64,000 nt of DNA from Pseudomonas sp. B33.4 (GTDB taxonomy: Bacteria > Pseudomonadota > Gammaproteobacteria > Pseudomonadales > Pseudomonadaceae). Below the pieces are notes generated by a model. It did not search any database and was not told the origin of the DNA. It worked only from the letters and a program-made list of their open reading frames with translations. Each line of letters opens with the position of its first letter. Positions within the stretch are counted from its first letter, which is position 1. Of the stretch, positions 51,868 through 60,669 are shown piece after piece. The position numbers and the translations under genes are program-made. The stretch lies in assembly GCF_034555375.1 (NCBI RefSeq), contig NZ_CP140706.1, positions 48,501-112,500 of the forward strand, given 5' to 3'.

Positions 51868-53828
51868 CAGGGCAGCTCCAGTCCGCCGGAGGCCTTGTGC
51901 AGTTTGCGCAGATGCGCGCCAATCTGCTTCACGTTCTCCTCGCTGGCGGCAATCTCCGCAGCACGCTTGGGTTCCAGCAACTTGCGTACTTCTGCGTCCA
52001 GATCGCCGGAAAGCACCAATAGCTTTTTCTGTCGTTGGCTGCTTTCGTCTTCCAGTCGCTTGAACTCGCTCGGTTGCGGCAATCCATAACCACGGCTATC
52101 GAGCAGTTCCGCCGGGCGACTGAGGAACCCGCTGTTGGCGAGAATTTCCTGCAAGGTCGCGTTGGCCTTGTCCATGCCGCCGTTTTCCAGCTCGCGAGCG
52201 CCGAGGTAACGCTGCTTGACCTCGTCCTGCGCCAGCAGCAATTGGCGGCGATAGCTGGCTTGCTCCAGCAACAGCAGCGCGGCACTGGTGCGCAGATCTG
52301 CACGTTCGAACCACTCACGGCGTTCTTCGGCTGTCAGCGAAAGCCATTCCTCGACGGTGTTCTGCTTGATCGGTAATTGCTTTTTCAGCACATCGAACAT
52401 CGCCTGATAGCGATCGCGGAACGAGTCGAAGCGATAGCCCAGACGCAACGCTTCTTTCGGATCATCCAGCACACTGGTGTCCGCCAGACCACGGCCCTTC
52501 ATCACTTCCAGCAAGCCGTTGGGCATGATGCTGTCCAGGCCCACGAACTGCGTGTTGTTGCTGCCGCTGCGCAATAGCTTCAGGCCTTCTACCGCGCAGT
52601 TGTTGGACAGGAAGAAGTAGTTGCCGTCATAGCTCCAGTGCATTTCGGCAGCGTGTTCGACCACGCCTTCGATCTCGTCGCGGGACAGGTTCAGTGGCAC
52701 GGAGGCGAGGCTGCGCAGTTCGGTCTTGGTGTATTCGTCGATGACCTGCGCCAGCGGCAACACGAACAGGCGCGATGGGTATTTGCCGACCAGTCCGTCC
52801 CAGCTCGACAGCTGCACATCACCGACAAAGGCGCGGTAGGACAACACCAGATGCTGGTCCAGATCGAGCCGGCAATCCGGGCCACGTGGGCGGCCCGGCG
52901 CGCAGATCACCAGACGCAACATGCTGTGGCCCCAGCGGCTGACCCAGTTCTGATTGGCCTCGGCCAGCAGGTAGTCGACTGCATAGACCCGTTCCGGGTC
53001 GACTTGCCCTAACGGTTGCTTGGCAAAGTCGTTACCGGCATTGAGAAACGCGAAGGTCTTGCTGCAAGAGTCTTTGGCCGATGGCGCCCAGCCGAAGTGT
53101 TGCTGGTAATAGCGGTACAACGCAGGACGGCGGCAGGCATAACTCGGGTCGAGGAGGAAATACTCCATGTTGACCGCGACGAACTCCTTGGGACTGGAGA
53201 TTTCGTACAGGTCCGGGCTGCGGGCGATCTGCCGATTGTGTTGTTCGCGCTCACCGCGACGACCGACGTATTGCTGCCAACCAGCGAGGTCGAGCAGGCG
53301 CGGATCATCGCTGAGGGTGAAGCGCCGGCCATTCTGGCCACGGCATTCGTCGGGAATGCCGATCAGCCCGGCGCTGTTGAATCGTCGGGTGCAGCGCTGG
53401 ATCAGCGTGCGCTCGGCGTCCGGCCACAAGCGCGCACGGTCGTAAATGTGGGTGATCTCATGCAGCACCGTGGCGAGCAGTTCCTGGCGCACAGTGCCGT
53501 GGGGGCGATTGGTTTTTTCTTTGGCCGCGCTGCCATCGGTGAGGCCCGCGAGCAGTTTGCGATTCAGATCGAGCTCGGAAACCAGCGTGGCCTGGCCATA
53601 GGCATTGCCGGGCATGTCATCGGTCCAGCCGACATCAATGCGCCGGTCCAGCCGCTCGATAAAACTCGGCGGCAGCTTTTGCATCGCCTCATCGATCAGC
53701 GCCTGGCTGGCCTGTTGTTGGGTGGGGCTCAGACCGTCGGTCTTGAGCCGCAATTGCAGGCCGGCGTGGGCGCTGTTGCCAAGTAGCAACAACGCCCCGG
53801 CCAGCAGCCAGGCGCCGATTGACTTCAC
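51867..53828 (-). CDS. DUF4105-family periplasmic protein with HExxH motif
   Basis: 653 residues with a signal peptide (GALLLLGNSAHAG). An HEITH motif at residues 123-127 with ATVLHEITHIYDRA looks like a zinc-peptidase site. A DUF4105 region follows at about 285-450 (WVSRWGHSMLRLVI, NYFFLSNNCAVEGLKLL). The last 170 residues are helical. Function is unknown; the mix suggests an envelope peptidase or hydrolase. The start overlaps the stop of the first DUF2388 gene by 4 bases, so they are co-translated. Confidence 0.85.
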   Translation of the reverse strand: MKSIGAWLLAGALLLLGNSAHAGLQLRLKTDGLSPTQQQASQALIDEAMQKLPPSFIERLDRRIDVGWTDDMPGNAYGQATLVSELDLNRKLLAGLTDGSAAKEKTNRPHGTVRQELLATVLHEITHIYDRARLWPDAERTLIQRCTRRFNSAGLIGIPDECRGQNGRRFTLSDDPRLLDLAGWQQYVGRRGEREQHNRQIARSPDLYEISSPKEFVAVNMEYFLLDPSYACRRPALYRYYQQHFGWAPSAKDSCSKTFAFLNAGNDFAKQPLGQVDPERVYAVDYLLAEANQNWVSRWGHSMLRLVICAPGRPRGPDCRLDLDQHLVLSYRAFVGDVQLSSWDGLVGKYPSRLFVLPLAQVIDEYTKTELRSLASVPLNLSRDEIEGVVEHAAEMHWSYDGNYFFLSNNCAVEGLKLLRSGSNNTQFVGLDSIMPNGLLEVMKGRGLADTSVLDDPKEALRLGYRFDSFRDRYQAMFDVLKKQLPIKQNTVEEWLSLTAEERREWFERADLRTSAALLLLEQASYRRQLLLAQDEVKQRYLGARELENGGMDKANATLQEILANSGFLSRPAELLDSRGYGLPQPSEFKRLEDESSQRQKKLLVLSGDLDAEVRKLLEPKRAAEIAASEENVKQIGAHLRKLHKASGGLELP

Positions 53829-54145
53829 AGTGCGAGGATGGCTTCGGCGAGTACCTGATCGCTGGCGTCACGCGCTTCCGGCACACGAGTGCGCAGGGTG
53901 TTCAGCGCTGCTTCCAGATGCGCGCCGCGGATATCGCCGTTTGTGGCGACGAAACTGGCGGCGTCATCGTGCGCTTCGCGGATGATTTTCGAGTCGCGAA
54001 TCGACGTGGTGGTATCGGAAGTGAAATCGATGGTGCGCTGGGAGGCACGAACGATGATGTTACTGGTGGCTACCAGGGTGTGCGCCTGGGCCACATCGGC
54101 CAACAAAAACAGGCCAAGGGCGGCAGCAATCAGCGGGCTACGCAT
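53825..54145 (-). CDS. DUF2388 small periplasmic protein, paralogue A
   Basis: 106 residues from the ATG at 54145; a longer frame lacks an RBS. A signal peptide (LADVAQAHT) precedes a short domain with TTTSIRDSKIIREAHDDAASFVATNGDIRGAHLEAALNTLR. The conserved core REAHDDAASFVA, GxxRGAxLEAAL is shared with the two copies upstream. Function is unknown. It is coupled by 4 bases to the DUF4105 gene. Confidence 0.85.
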   Translation of the reverse strand: MRSPLIAAALGLFLLADVAQAHTLVATSNIIVRASQRTIDFTSDTTTSIRDSKIIREAHDDAASFVATNGDIRGAHLEAALNTLRTRVPEARDASDQVLAEAILAL

Positions 54146-54188
54146 GGAACGACTCCGGAGGGGCAAGGATAACGGGGGAACAGGATAA

Positions 54189-54506
54189 CTATTGGACGAG
54201 AATTGCCTCTGCCAGTTCAAGGTCACTGACATGAAGTTTCGGCCGGGTTTTGCGCAAGTAATGCAGCGCGGATTCCAGACGGGCACCTCGCCATTCACCG
54301 TCACTGGCAACAAACGCAGCCGCATCATCGCGGGCCGCGAGCACTAGTTTACGGTCGAAAGGTGCGGAAGACACCATGCTGGTGGCGTAACCACTGACGA
54401 CGGTGCCTTGTGTCGACGCATTGAAGGCATCAAAGGCATTGACTGGCGTCGCCCAGCAGGTGCTGAACAATACAGAGGGGATCAGTAGATTTGAAAGAAA
54501 GCGCAT
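54189..54506 (-). CDS. DUF2388 small periplasmic protein, paralogue B
   Basis: 105 residues from the ATG at 54506. The signal peptide ends around TPVNAF. The core AARDDAAAFVASDGEWRGARLESALHYLR aligns with paralogues A and C, but residues before it (FNASTQGTVVSGYATSM) are not shared. It is the most diverged of the three. It lies between A and C, 43 and 108 bases from them. Confidence 0.85.
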   Translation of the reverse strand: MRFLSNLLIPSVLFSTCWATPVNAFDAFNASTQGTVVSGYATSMVSSAPFDRKLVLAARDDAAAFVASDGEWRGARLESALHYLRKTRPKLHVSDLELAEAILVQ

Positions 54507-54575
54507 CGGACTCGGTAATTTTTGCTGAGCCCAAAGGCTAGCGCAATGCCCGGGCCAGAGCCAGCGCCGAAACAT

Positions 54576-54598
54576 CGGGACACGTTGCGCGTGTCCCG
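54576..54598. terminator. Possible weak terminator/hairpin between DUF2388 copies B and C
   Basis: CGGGACACG and CGTGTCCCG are nine-base inverted arms around a five-base loop. There is no T run after them, so termination is uncertain. Confidence 0.4.
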
Positions 54599-54614
54599 CA
54601 ATGCCTGGACTCGC

Positions 54615-54932
54615 TTAGATCGTCAGTATGGCTTGGGCCAGCTGTGCGTCGGTCGCATTCAGTTGTGGCGCCTGGTGACGGATATGATCCAGCGCGCTTT
54701 CCAGTTTCACCCCACGGATCTCGCCTTCGCTGGCGACGAAGCTGGCGGCGTCGTCACGGGCAGCCAGAACGATTTTGTCGTCACGGAAGGACGAGGTGAC
54801 GTCGGAAGTCGCGTCGGACGAGGACTTCAGTGCACCGACAACGGCGTCGGTGGTGACGATAAAGCTGGTGGCGCTGGCGTTGGCAGCCACGGCCAGCATG
54901 GCGGCGGCACTGAGCAGACGAAGACGGGACAT
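54615..54932 (-). CDS. DUF2388 small periplasmic protein, paralogue C
   Basis: 105 residues from the ATG at 54932, with a signal peptide (AVAANASATS). The core LAARDDAASFVASEGEIRGVKLESALDHIRHQAPQ is closest to paralogue A in the middle. An AGGAG lies six bases upstream. It is the first gene of the array, and the promoter is in the 134-base gap to the DUF1127 gene's start side. Confidence 0.85.
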   Translation of the reverse strand: MSRLRLLSAAAMLAVAANASATSFIVTTDAVVGALKSSSDATSDVTSSFRDDKIVLAARDDAASFVASEGEIRGVKLESALDHIRHQAPQLNATDAQLAQAILTI

Positions 54933-55066
54933 GGTGTAACTCCTGTGGATAAACCGTATTGAGAGGTGGCTCGGTATCTGAGGAGTCAGACGCCAGTGAC
55001 ACAGCATTCGCCACGTTCTGCGTGGATATTAGGCCGACGGGCGACTTTCGCACAGTGGGCAGAGTG

Positions 55067-55276
55067 CTAGCGCCAGAAGGGTTTATCCAGTTCGTTCACG
55101 CGGTCGGCGTGGCTGAGACCAAGATCAGCGAGATCACGATTATCGAGTTGAGATAGCAGGCGCCGCGTTCTGGCGCGCTCCAGGCTGCCCCAGAGGCTGT
55201 GAAACAAGCGTTGCAGAGCGTTGGGGCGAGAAGCCGGTAAGCTTAAAATTTCTGAAACATCCTGTAAGTCATTCAT
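55067..55276 (-). CDS. DUF1127 small protein 1
   Basis: 69 residues. The C-terminal DUF1127 core reads ARTRRLLSQLDNRDLADLGLSHADRVNELDKPFWR, a positively charged helix-turn pattern with DNRxLADLGLS. Family members are under 80 residues and of unclear role; some bind RNA. Upstream (55357-55398) lie copies of a motif also found before the second DUF1127 gene. A perfect hairpin at 55445 separates the two. Confidence 0.85.
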   Translation of the reverse strand: MNDLQDVSEILSLPASRPNALQRLFHSLWGSLERARTRRLLSQLDNRDLADLGLSHADRVNELDKPFWR

Positions 55277-55356
55277 GGCGTATTCCGTTTACCGGTGAAG
55301 GCGGAAGGTCATGTTGAGCCTGTCGCGGACAAAGATGCAGATACACTCGAATGAAA

Positions 55357-55398
55357 TTGTACTGGTTCAGATGTTGATTATTTAAAACTGTACCTGTT
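55357..55398. promoter_or_regulatory. ACTGTAC-type sites upstream of DUF1127 gene 1
   Basis: TTGTACTGGTTCAG (55357-55370) and AAACTGTACCTGTT (55385-55398) resemble the AAACTGTACTTGTC before the second DUF1127 gene (55901-55914). They may be sites for a shared regulator. Confidence 0.45.
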
Positions 55399-55444
55399 AT
55401 CGATATCGGCAGGTGTACCGGCATTTTTCCGGCCCGAAAACGAC

Positions 55445-55478
55445 AAAACCCGTCGTGGTTTCCCACGACGGGTTTTGT
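55445..55478. terminator. Bidirectional terminator between the DUF1127 genes
   Basis: AAAACCCGTCGTGG pairs perfectly with CCACGACGGGTTTT around a TTTC loop. It can end the transcript of the 55534-55749 gene. Confidence 0.92.
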
Positions 55479-55533
55479 TTGTTCAATTCGGGTTGCTGGC
55501 GGTGGGTCTAACGACCAGAGCCAGCGACGCTAC

Positions 55534-55749
55534 TTAGCGCCAGAACGGCTTGCTCAGCTCTTCGTAGCGTTGTGCTTCGCTGATACCGGCGTCAGCCAGC
55601 AGACGCGAATCCAGACGGGCCAATTGGTGGCGGCTGGAGATGCGGCGCTGCCACAACATCAGGTTGGCGATAACGCGCAGAGGCAGGGAAGCCTGGGTGT
55701 TTACAGCTTTGTCTTCGAAGAACAGTTCGGAACTGAGTGTACGTTCCAT
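55534..55749 (-). CDS. DUF1127 small protein 2
   Basis: 71 residues from the ATG at 55749; GGAAGG lies nine bases upstream, while the ATG three codons earlier (55758) overlaps that RBS. The DUF1127 core is LARLDSRLLADAGISEAQRYEELSKPFWR, ending in the same KPFWR as the first copy. The N-terminal part is unrelated to the first copy. The region upstream holds a 17-base near-perfect palindrome and repeated ACTGTAC motifs. Confidence 0.85.
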   Translation of the reverse strand: MERTLSSELFFEDKAVNTQASLPLRVIANLMLWQRRISSRHQLARLDSRLLADAGISEAQRYEELSKPFWR

Positions 55750-56070
55750 GGTTGACATCCTTCCGCTTGTGGCGGGATCAGGTAGTGGTTTGACTGGTGC
55801 CCATGATCCTCTCGTTTGCCAAGTCTCTCTAGATACAGTTCAACTGTATTGTGAGTGACCAGTTAACTGTTTATAGCGGGTGTATGGGTCAAAATTGAGC
55901 AAACTGTACTTGTCCGCACTCAAGTGGTGCATTTATGCTCGATTCACTTGGAAAGGTAGGCAAAGTCTGTAGGAAATGACCAGTACAGAAGTACAGTTTT
56001 TGTCAGGTTGGAGGCTTGCGAAAGTCCGCCGACGCAAACTGTGGTTGCGTCGGCGGTTTATCTGTGTGAA
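55750..56070. other. Intergenic region before DUF1127 gene 2 (321 bases)
   Basis: It contains a palindrome ATACAGTTCAACTGTAT (55833-55849), CAGTTAACTG (55860-55869), AAACTGTACTTGTC (55901-55914), and the inverse form GTACAGAAGTACAGTTT (55982-55998). A hairpin 56025-56060 follows. No ORF is supported. Confidence 0.6.
56025..56060. terminator. Terminator downstream of the CoA-transferase gene
   Basis: CCGCCGACGCAA pairs with TTGCGTCGGCGG around a seven-base loop. It lies after the CoA-transferase stop (leftward) and has AAAC on the far side. T run is weak. Confidence 0.6.
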
Positions 56071-57564
56071 TCAGACCGCGAGCATGCGCCCGGTTTCTTC
56101 CAGATTCATGTGCCAGCTCAAGGCTTCCCGCAGGATGTGCGGGGTATGACCACCGATTGCACAGGCCGCCGTGAAGTAATCGTTCAGTGCCTGACGGAAG
56201 TCCGGGTGCACGCAGTTATCGATGATGACCCGCGCACGCTCCCGTGGCGCCAGGCCGCGTAAATCGGCCAGACCCACTTCGGTCACCAGAATGTCGACGT
56301 CGTGCTCGGTGTGGTCAACGTGGCTGACCATCGGTACTACGCTGGAAATCGCGCCACCCTTGGCGATCGACTTGGTCACAAACACCGCCAGATGCGCGTT
56401 GCGCGCGAAGTCGCCGGAACCGCCGATGCCATTCATCATCCGCGTACCGCAAACGTGGGTGGAATTGACGTTGCCGTAGATGTCGAACTCCAGCGCCGTG
56501 TTGATGCCGATGATGCCCAAGCGACGGACCACTTCCGGGTGGTTGGAGATCTCCTGCGGACGCAGTACCAGTTTGTCCTTGTACTTCTCCAGGTTACCGA
56601 ACACGTCGCTGTTGCGGCGCTCCGACAGGGTGATCGAGCTGCCCGAAGCGAAGCTCAGCTTGCCGGCATCGATCAGGTCGAAGGTCGAATCCTGCAGCAC
56701 TTCGGAGTACATGGTCAGGTCTTCGAACGGCGAATCAATCAGGCCGCACATCACCGCGTTGGCAATGTTGCCGATGCCGGCCTGCAACGGGCCGAGCTTG
56801 TTGGTCATGCGCCCGGCGTCGACTTCCTGCTTGAAGAAGGTGATCAGGTGATCGGCGATGGCGTTGGTGTCGACGTCCGGCGACGACACGGTGGACGGCG
56901 AATCCGCCTGCTGGGTGATGACGATGGCGACAATCTTCTCCGGCGGTATCGGAATCGCCGTGCTACCGATGCGGTCGTCAACTTTTACCAGCGGGATCGG
57001 CGTGCGCGTCGGGCGATACGTCGGGATATAGATGTCATGCAGGCCTTCGAGGTTGGCGTTGTGCGCCAGGTTGATCTCGACGATCACCTGTTTGGCGAAA
57101 ATCGCGAAGCTCGCCGAGTTGCCCACCGAAGTGGTCGGCACGATGTGGCCCTGCTCGGTGATGGCCACGGCTTCGATGACCGCGATGTCCGGCAGCTTCA
57201 GTTGCTGGTTGCGCAGTTGCTCGACGGTTTCCGACAGATGCTGGTCGATGAACATCACTTGGCCGGCGTTGATCGCCTTGCGCAGGGTGCTGTCGACCTG
57301 GAATGGCATGCGTCGCGACAATACGCCGGCTTCGGTCAATTGCTTGTCGAGGTCGTTGCCCAGGCTGGCGCCAGTCATCAGGCTGATCTTCAGCGGCGTG
57401 ACCTTGGCCCGCTCGGCCAGTGCGTGAGGGACGGCTTTGGCTTCGCCGGCACGGGTGAAACCGCTCATGCCGACGGTCATCCCGTCCTCAATCAGAGCGG
57501 CTGCGTCGGCGGCGCTCATCACTTTATCCAACAACGAAGGCAGGCGAATACGGTCACGGTACAT
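56071..57564 (-). CDS. Acetyl-CoA hydrolase/transferase family (succinyl/propionyl-CoA:carboxylate CoA-transferase)
   Basis: 497 residues in two similar halves typical of class I CoA-transferases. The likely covalent Glu is Glu288 in LTMYSEVLQDS, the family's YxEVxQD motif, close to Glu294 of AarC. Other marks are GMSGFTRAGEAKAVP at the N-terminus and GIGGSGDFARNA near 390. It moves CoA between acetate and succinate (or propionate), avoiding a hydrolysis step. It is transcribed leftward with its own promoter in the gap after 57564. Confidence 0.9.
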   Translation of the reverse strand: MYRDRIRLPSLLDKVMSAADAAALIEDGMTVGMSGFTRAGEAKAVPHALAERAKVTPLKISLMTGASLGNDLDKQLTEAGVLSRRMPFQVDSTLRKAINAGQVMFIDQHLSETVEQLRNQQLKLPDIAVIEAVAITEQGHIVPTTSVGNSASFAIFAKQVIVEINLAHNANLEGLHDIYIPTYRPTRTPIPLVKVDDRIGSTAIPIPPEKIVAIVITQQADSPSTVSSPDVDTNAIADHLITFFKQEVDAGRMTNKLGPLQAGIGNIANAVMCGLIDSPFEDLTMYSEVLQDSTFDLIDAGKLSFASGSSITLSERRNSDVFGNLEKYKDKLVLRPQEISNHPEVVRRLGIIGINTALEFDIYGNVNSTHVCGTRMMNGIGGSGDFARNAHLAVFVTKSIAKGGAISSVVPMVSHVDHTEHDVDILVTEVGLADLRGLAPRERARVIIDNCVHPDFRQALNDYFTAACAIGGHTPHILREALSWHMNLEETGRMLAV

Positions 57565-57736
57565 GGATTATTATCTCGGGAAGCGAGTAGCAGGATGCGC
57601 AGTCTAGTGAATTTGACGGGCGCCTGTCCCGCTACCAAGGTCGCAAACGAGGCGTCTATTCAGCGGGTTTCAAGTAAAACACCGTTACTGGATCTGCAAC
57701 AACGCGGCATATTGTCCGACCGTTTGCGCAAACAAA

Positions 57737-57761
57737 AACGCCCCGACAGGTCGGGGCGTTT
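57737..57761. terminator. Terminator downstream of pntB
   Basis: AACGCCCCGA pairs with TCGGGGCGTT around a short loop, with A- and T-rich flanks for both directions. It ends the pnt operon read leftward. Confidence 0.88.
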
Positions 57762-57778
57762 GGTATTGCAACGGTGGA

Positions 57779-59212
57779 TTACTCGACCGCTTTGACCATG
57801 TCTTCGATGACTTTCTTCGCGTCGCCGAAAACCATCATGGTCTTGTCCAGGTAGAACAGTTCGTTGTCCAGACCGGCGTAGCCGCTGGCCATCGAGCGCT
57901 TGTTGACGATGATGGTCTTGGCCTTGAACGCTTCGAGAATCGGCATGCCGGCAATCGGCGACTTCGGATCGTTCTTCGCGGCCGGGTTGACCACGTCGTT
58001 CGCACCGAGCACCAGCACCACGTCGGCCTGGCCGAACTCGGAGTTGATGTCTTCCATCTCGAACACTTGGTCGTAAGGCACTTCGGCCTCGGCGAGCAGA
58101 ACGTTCATGTGCCCCGGCATACGGCCGGCCACCGGGTGGATCGCGTACTTCACGGTCACGCCTCGGTGGGTCAGCTTCTCGGTCAGCTCTTTCAGCGCAT
58201 GTTGTGCACGCGCGACCGCCAAGCCATAACCCGGGACGATGATCACGGTGTCGGCGTTGGTCAGCAGGAAGGTCGCGTCGTCAGCCGAACCGGATTTAAC
58301 CGGACGGGCTTCTTTCGCACCGGCAGGGCCTGCATCGGCCGTGTTGCCGAAACCGCCGAGCAGTACATTAAAGAAGGAACGGTTCATCGCCTTGCACATG
58401 ATGTACGAGAGGATTGCACCGCTCGAACCCACCAGGGAGCCGGCAATGATCAGCATCGAGTTGTTCAGTGAGAAGCCAATACCGGCCGCCGCCCAGCCGG
58501 AATAGCTGTTGAGCATCGACACCACCACCGGCATGTCCGCGCCGCCGATCGGGATAATGATCAGCACGCCCATCACGAACGCCAGCGCCAGCATCAGCGC
58601 GAACGCGGTGAGGTTGCCGGTGAACATGAAGGTCAGGCCGAGTGCCAGCGTCGCCAGCCCCAGCACAGCGTTCAGTTTGTGCTGACCGGCGAACTGTACC
58701 GGTGCGCCCTGGAACAGACGGAACTTGTACTTGCCCGACAGCTTGCCGAAGGCGATTACCGAACCAGAGAAGGTGATTGCACCGATAGCGGCACCAAGGA
58801 ACAGCTCCAGACGGTTGCCCGTCGGGATCGAGTCGCCCAGTTGTTTGACGATGCCCAGCGATTGCGGCTCAACCACCGCAGCGATAGCGATGAACACTGC
58901 TGCGAGGCCGATCATGCTGTGCATGAAGGCGACCAGTTCCGGCATCTTGGTCATTTCAACGCGCTTGGCCATGATCGAACCGGCCGTGCCACCGACCAGC
59001 AGACCAACGATGACGTAACCGATACCGGCAGTGGCGAGCTCAGCCCCGAGCTTATAGATGAGGCCGACGGTGGTCAGGATGGCTAGCGCCATGCCGAGCA
59101 TGCCGAACAGGTTGCCGCGCCGCGAAGTGGTCGGGTGCGACAGGCCTTTGAGGGCCTGGATAAAGCAGATCGACGCGATCAGGTAGAGCGTCGTGACGAG
59201 ATTCATGCTCAT
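57779..59212 (-). CDS. pntB: NAD(P) transhydrogenase subunit beta
   Basis: 477 residues. The N-terminal two-thirds hold nine membrane segments with SMLNSYSGWAAAGIGF near 235; the C-terminal ~180 residues are the NADP(H)-binding domain with PGYGLAVARAQHAL and KRSMASGYAGLDN. With PntA it couples hydride transfer from NADH to NADP+ to proton entry. The start overlaps the pntA2 stop by one base. Confidence 0.96.
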   Translation of the reverse strand: MSMNLVTTLYLIASICFIQALKGLSHPTTSRRGNLFGMLGMALAILTTVGLIYKLGAELATAGIGYVIVGLLVGGTAGSIMAKRVEMTKMPELVAFMHSMIGLAAVFIAIAAVVEPQSLGIVKQLGDSIPTGNRLELFLGAAIGAITFSGSVIAFGKLSGKYKFRLFQGAPVQFAGQHKLNAVLGLATLALGLTFMFTGNLTAFALMLALAFVMGVLIIIPIGGADMPVVVSMLNSYSGWAAAGIGFSLNNSMLIIAGSLVGSSGAILSYIMCKAMNRSFFNVLLGGFGNTADAGPAGAKEARPVKSGSADDATFLLTNADTVIIVPGYGLAVARAQHALKELTEKLTHRGVTVKYAIHPVAGRMPGHMNVLLAEAEVPYDQVFEMEDINSEFGQADVVLVLGANDVVNPAAKNDPKSPIAGMPILEAFKAKTIIVNKRSMASGYAGLDNELFYLDKTMMVFGDAKKVIEDMVKAVE

Positions 59213-59532
59213 TACTTCGGCGCCTCTTCTTTTACTTTCGGGGCTTTCTTCTTGAACATCTCAAGCATGCGGCGGGTGACCAGGAAGCCACCGAACACGT
59301 TGACCGCAGCCAATGCCACGGCGAGGGTGCCCATGGTTTTGCCCAGCGGCGTGACGGTCAGTGCGGCCGCCAGCATGGCGCCGACGATCACGATCGCCGA
59401 AATGGCGTTGGTCACTGCCATCAATGGCGTGTGCAGCGCAGGTGTAACGTTCCAGACCACGTGGTAACCGACATAAATCGCCAGCACGAAGATGATCAGG
59501 TTGTAGATACCGGGGGAAATAAGCTCTTCCAT
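59212..59532 (-). CDS. pntA2: NAD(P) transhydrogenase subunit alpha part 2
   Basis: 106 residues with three membrane helices: [38 protein letters not shown], and [14 protein letters not shown], then a charged tail. It is the membrane part of the alpha subunit, encoded separately as in many pseudomonads. It is coupled to pntB by a one-base overlap and 15 bases from pntA1. Confidence 0.94.
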   Translation of the reverse strand: MEELISPGIYNLIIFVLAIYVGYHVVWNVTPALHTPLMAVTNAISAIVIVGAMLAAALTVTPLGKTMGTLAVALAAVNVFGGFLVTRRMLEMFKKKAPKVKEEAPK

Positions 59533-59547
59533 CGTCTGAATCCCTGC

Positions 59548-60669
59548 TTAGGCGTTTTTGCGGATGACTTGGCCGTCGCGGCACATCAGGCACGCGGCGA
59601 CGATGTCGTCTTCGAGGTTGACGTCGAACTGGCCTTCTTTGGTGAAGACCAGCTTGAGGAAGTCCAGCAGGTTGCGGGCGTACAGTGCCGAGGCGTCTGC
59701 AGCGACTTCACCGGCCAGATTGGTCGGGCCGCAAATGGTCACGCCATTCTCGATCACGACTTGATCAGCCACGGTCAGCGGGCAGTTTCCACCCTGAGCC
59801 GCGGCGAGGTCGATGACCACCGAGCCCGGTTTCATCTGCGCCACGGTGTCCGCGCTCAACAGCGTCGGTGCCTTGCGGCCCGGAATCAGCGCAGTAGTGA
59901 TGACGATGTCAGCCTGCTTGGCGCGCTCGTGCACGGCCTGTGCCTGCCGCTGCATCCAGCTCGCCGGCATAGGCCGGGCGTAACCGCCGACACCAACGGC
60001 GCATTCACGCTCTTCATCGGTCTCGTAAGGCACGTCGACGAACTTGGCGCCGAGGGATTCGATCTGCTCTTTTACTGCCGGACGCACGTCAGACGCTTCG
60101 ATCACCGCACCCAGACGTTTCGCCGTGGCAATCGCCTGTAACCCGGCAACGCCGGCGCCAAGAATCAGCACGCGCGCCGCTTTCACGGTGCCCGCTGCCG
60201 TCATCAGCATCGGCATGAAGCGCGGATAGTGGTGAGCGGCCAGCAACACAGCCTTATAGCCGGCAATGTTCGCCTGCGACGACAACACATCGAGACTCTG
60301 CGCGCGCGAGGTGCGCGGCGCCGCTTCGAGGGCGAACGCGGTAATGCCGCACTCGGCCATCTTCGCGATCGTTTCGTTGTTGAACGGGTTGAGCATGCCG
60401 ACCAGCACCGTACCGCGCTTGATCAGCGCCAGTTCGGTATCGCTCGGGGCGACCACTTTGAGAATCAGCTCGGCGCCAAACGCGTCATTGGCACTGCCAA
60501 TGGTTGCGCCTGCCGCTTCATAGGCACTGTCGACCACACTGGCTTTTACGCCGGCGCCGGTTTGCACTGTGACCTTATGACCTTGGCTGATCAGCTTTTT
60601 AATGGTTTCCGGGGTTGCAGCAACCCTTGTTTCACCGGTCTGGGTTTCGAGAGGAACACCAATGTGCAC
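59548..60669 (-). CDS. pntA1: NAD(P) transhydrogenase subunit alpha part 1
   Basis: 373 residues from the GTG at 60669, with AGGAG seven bases upstream; the frame is open further up to 60744 but without an RBS. The NAD(H)-binding domain has ETRVAATPETIKKL, the Rossmann loop LGAGVAGLQAIATAKRLGA near 175 and DLAAAQGGNCPLT. It binds NADH and forms the hydride-donor side of the enzyme. With pntA2 and pntB it completes the operon. Confidence 0.95.
   Translation of the reverse strand: MHIGVPLETQTGETRVAATPETIKKLISQGHKVTVQTGAGVKASVVDSAYEAAGATIGSANDAFGAELILKVVAPSDTELALIKRGTVLVGMLNPFNNETIAKMAECGITAFALEAAPRTSRAQSLDVLSSQANIAGYKAVLLAAHHYPRFMPMLMTAAGTVKAARVLILGAGVAGLQAIATAKRLGAVIEASDVRPAVKEQIESLGAKFVDVPYETDEERECAVGVGGYARPMPASWMQRQAQAVHERAKQADIVITTALIPGRKAPTLLSADTVAQMKPGSVVIDLAAAQGGNCPLTVADQVVIENGVTICGPTNLAGEVAADASALYARNLLDFLKLVFTKEGQFDVNLEDDIVAACLMCRDGQVIRKNA

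Noticed and set aside
56302..57795. 497-codon plus-strand ORF opposite the CoA-transferase gene
   Set aside because: Equal in extent to the real gene and rich in Arg/Asp/Val repeats; no domain seen.
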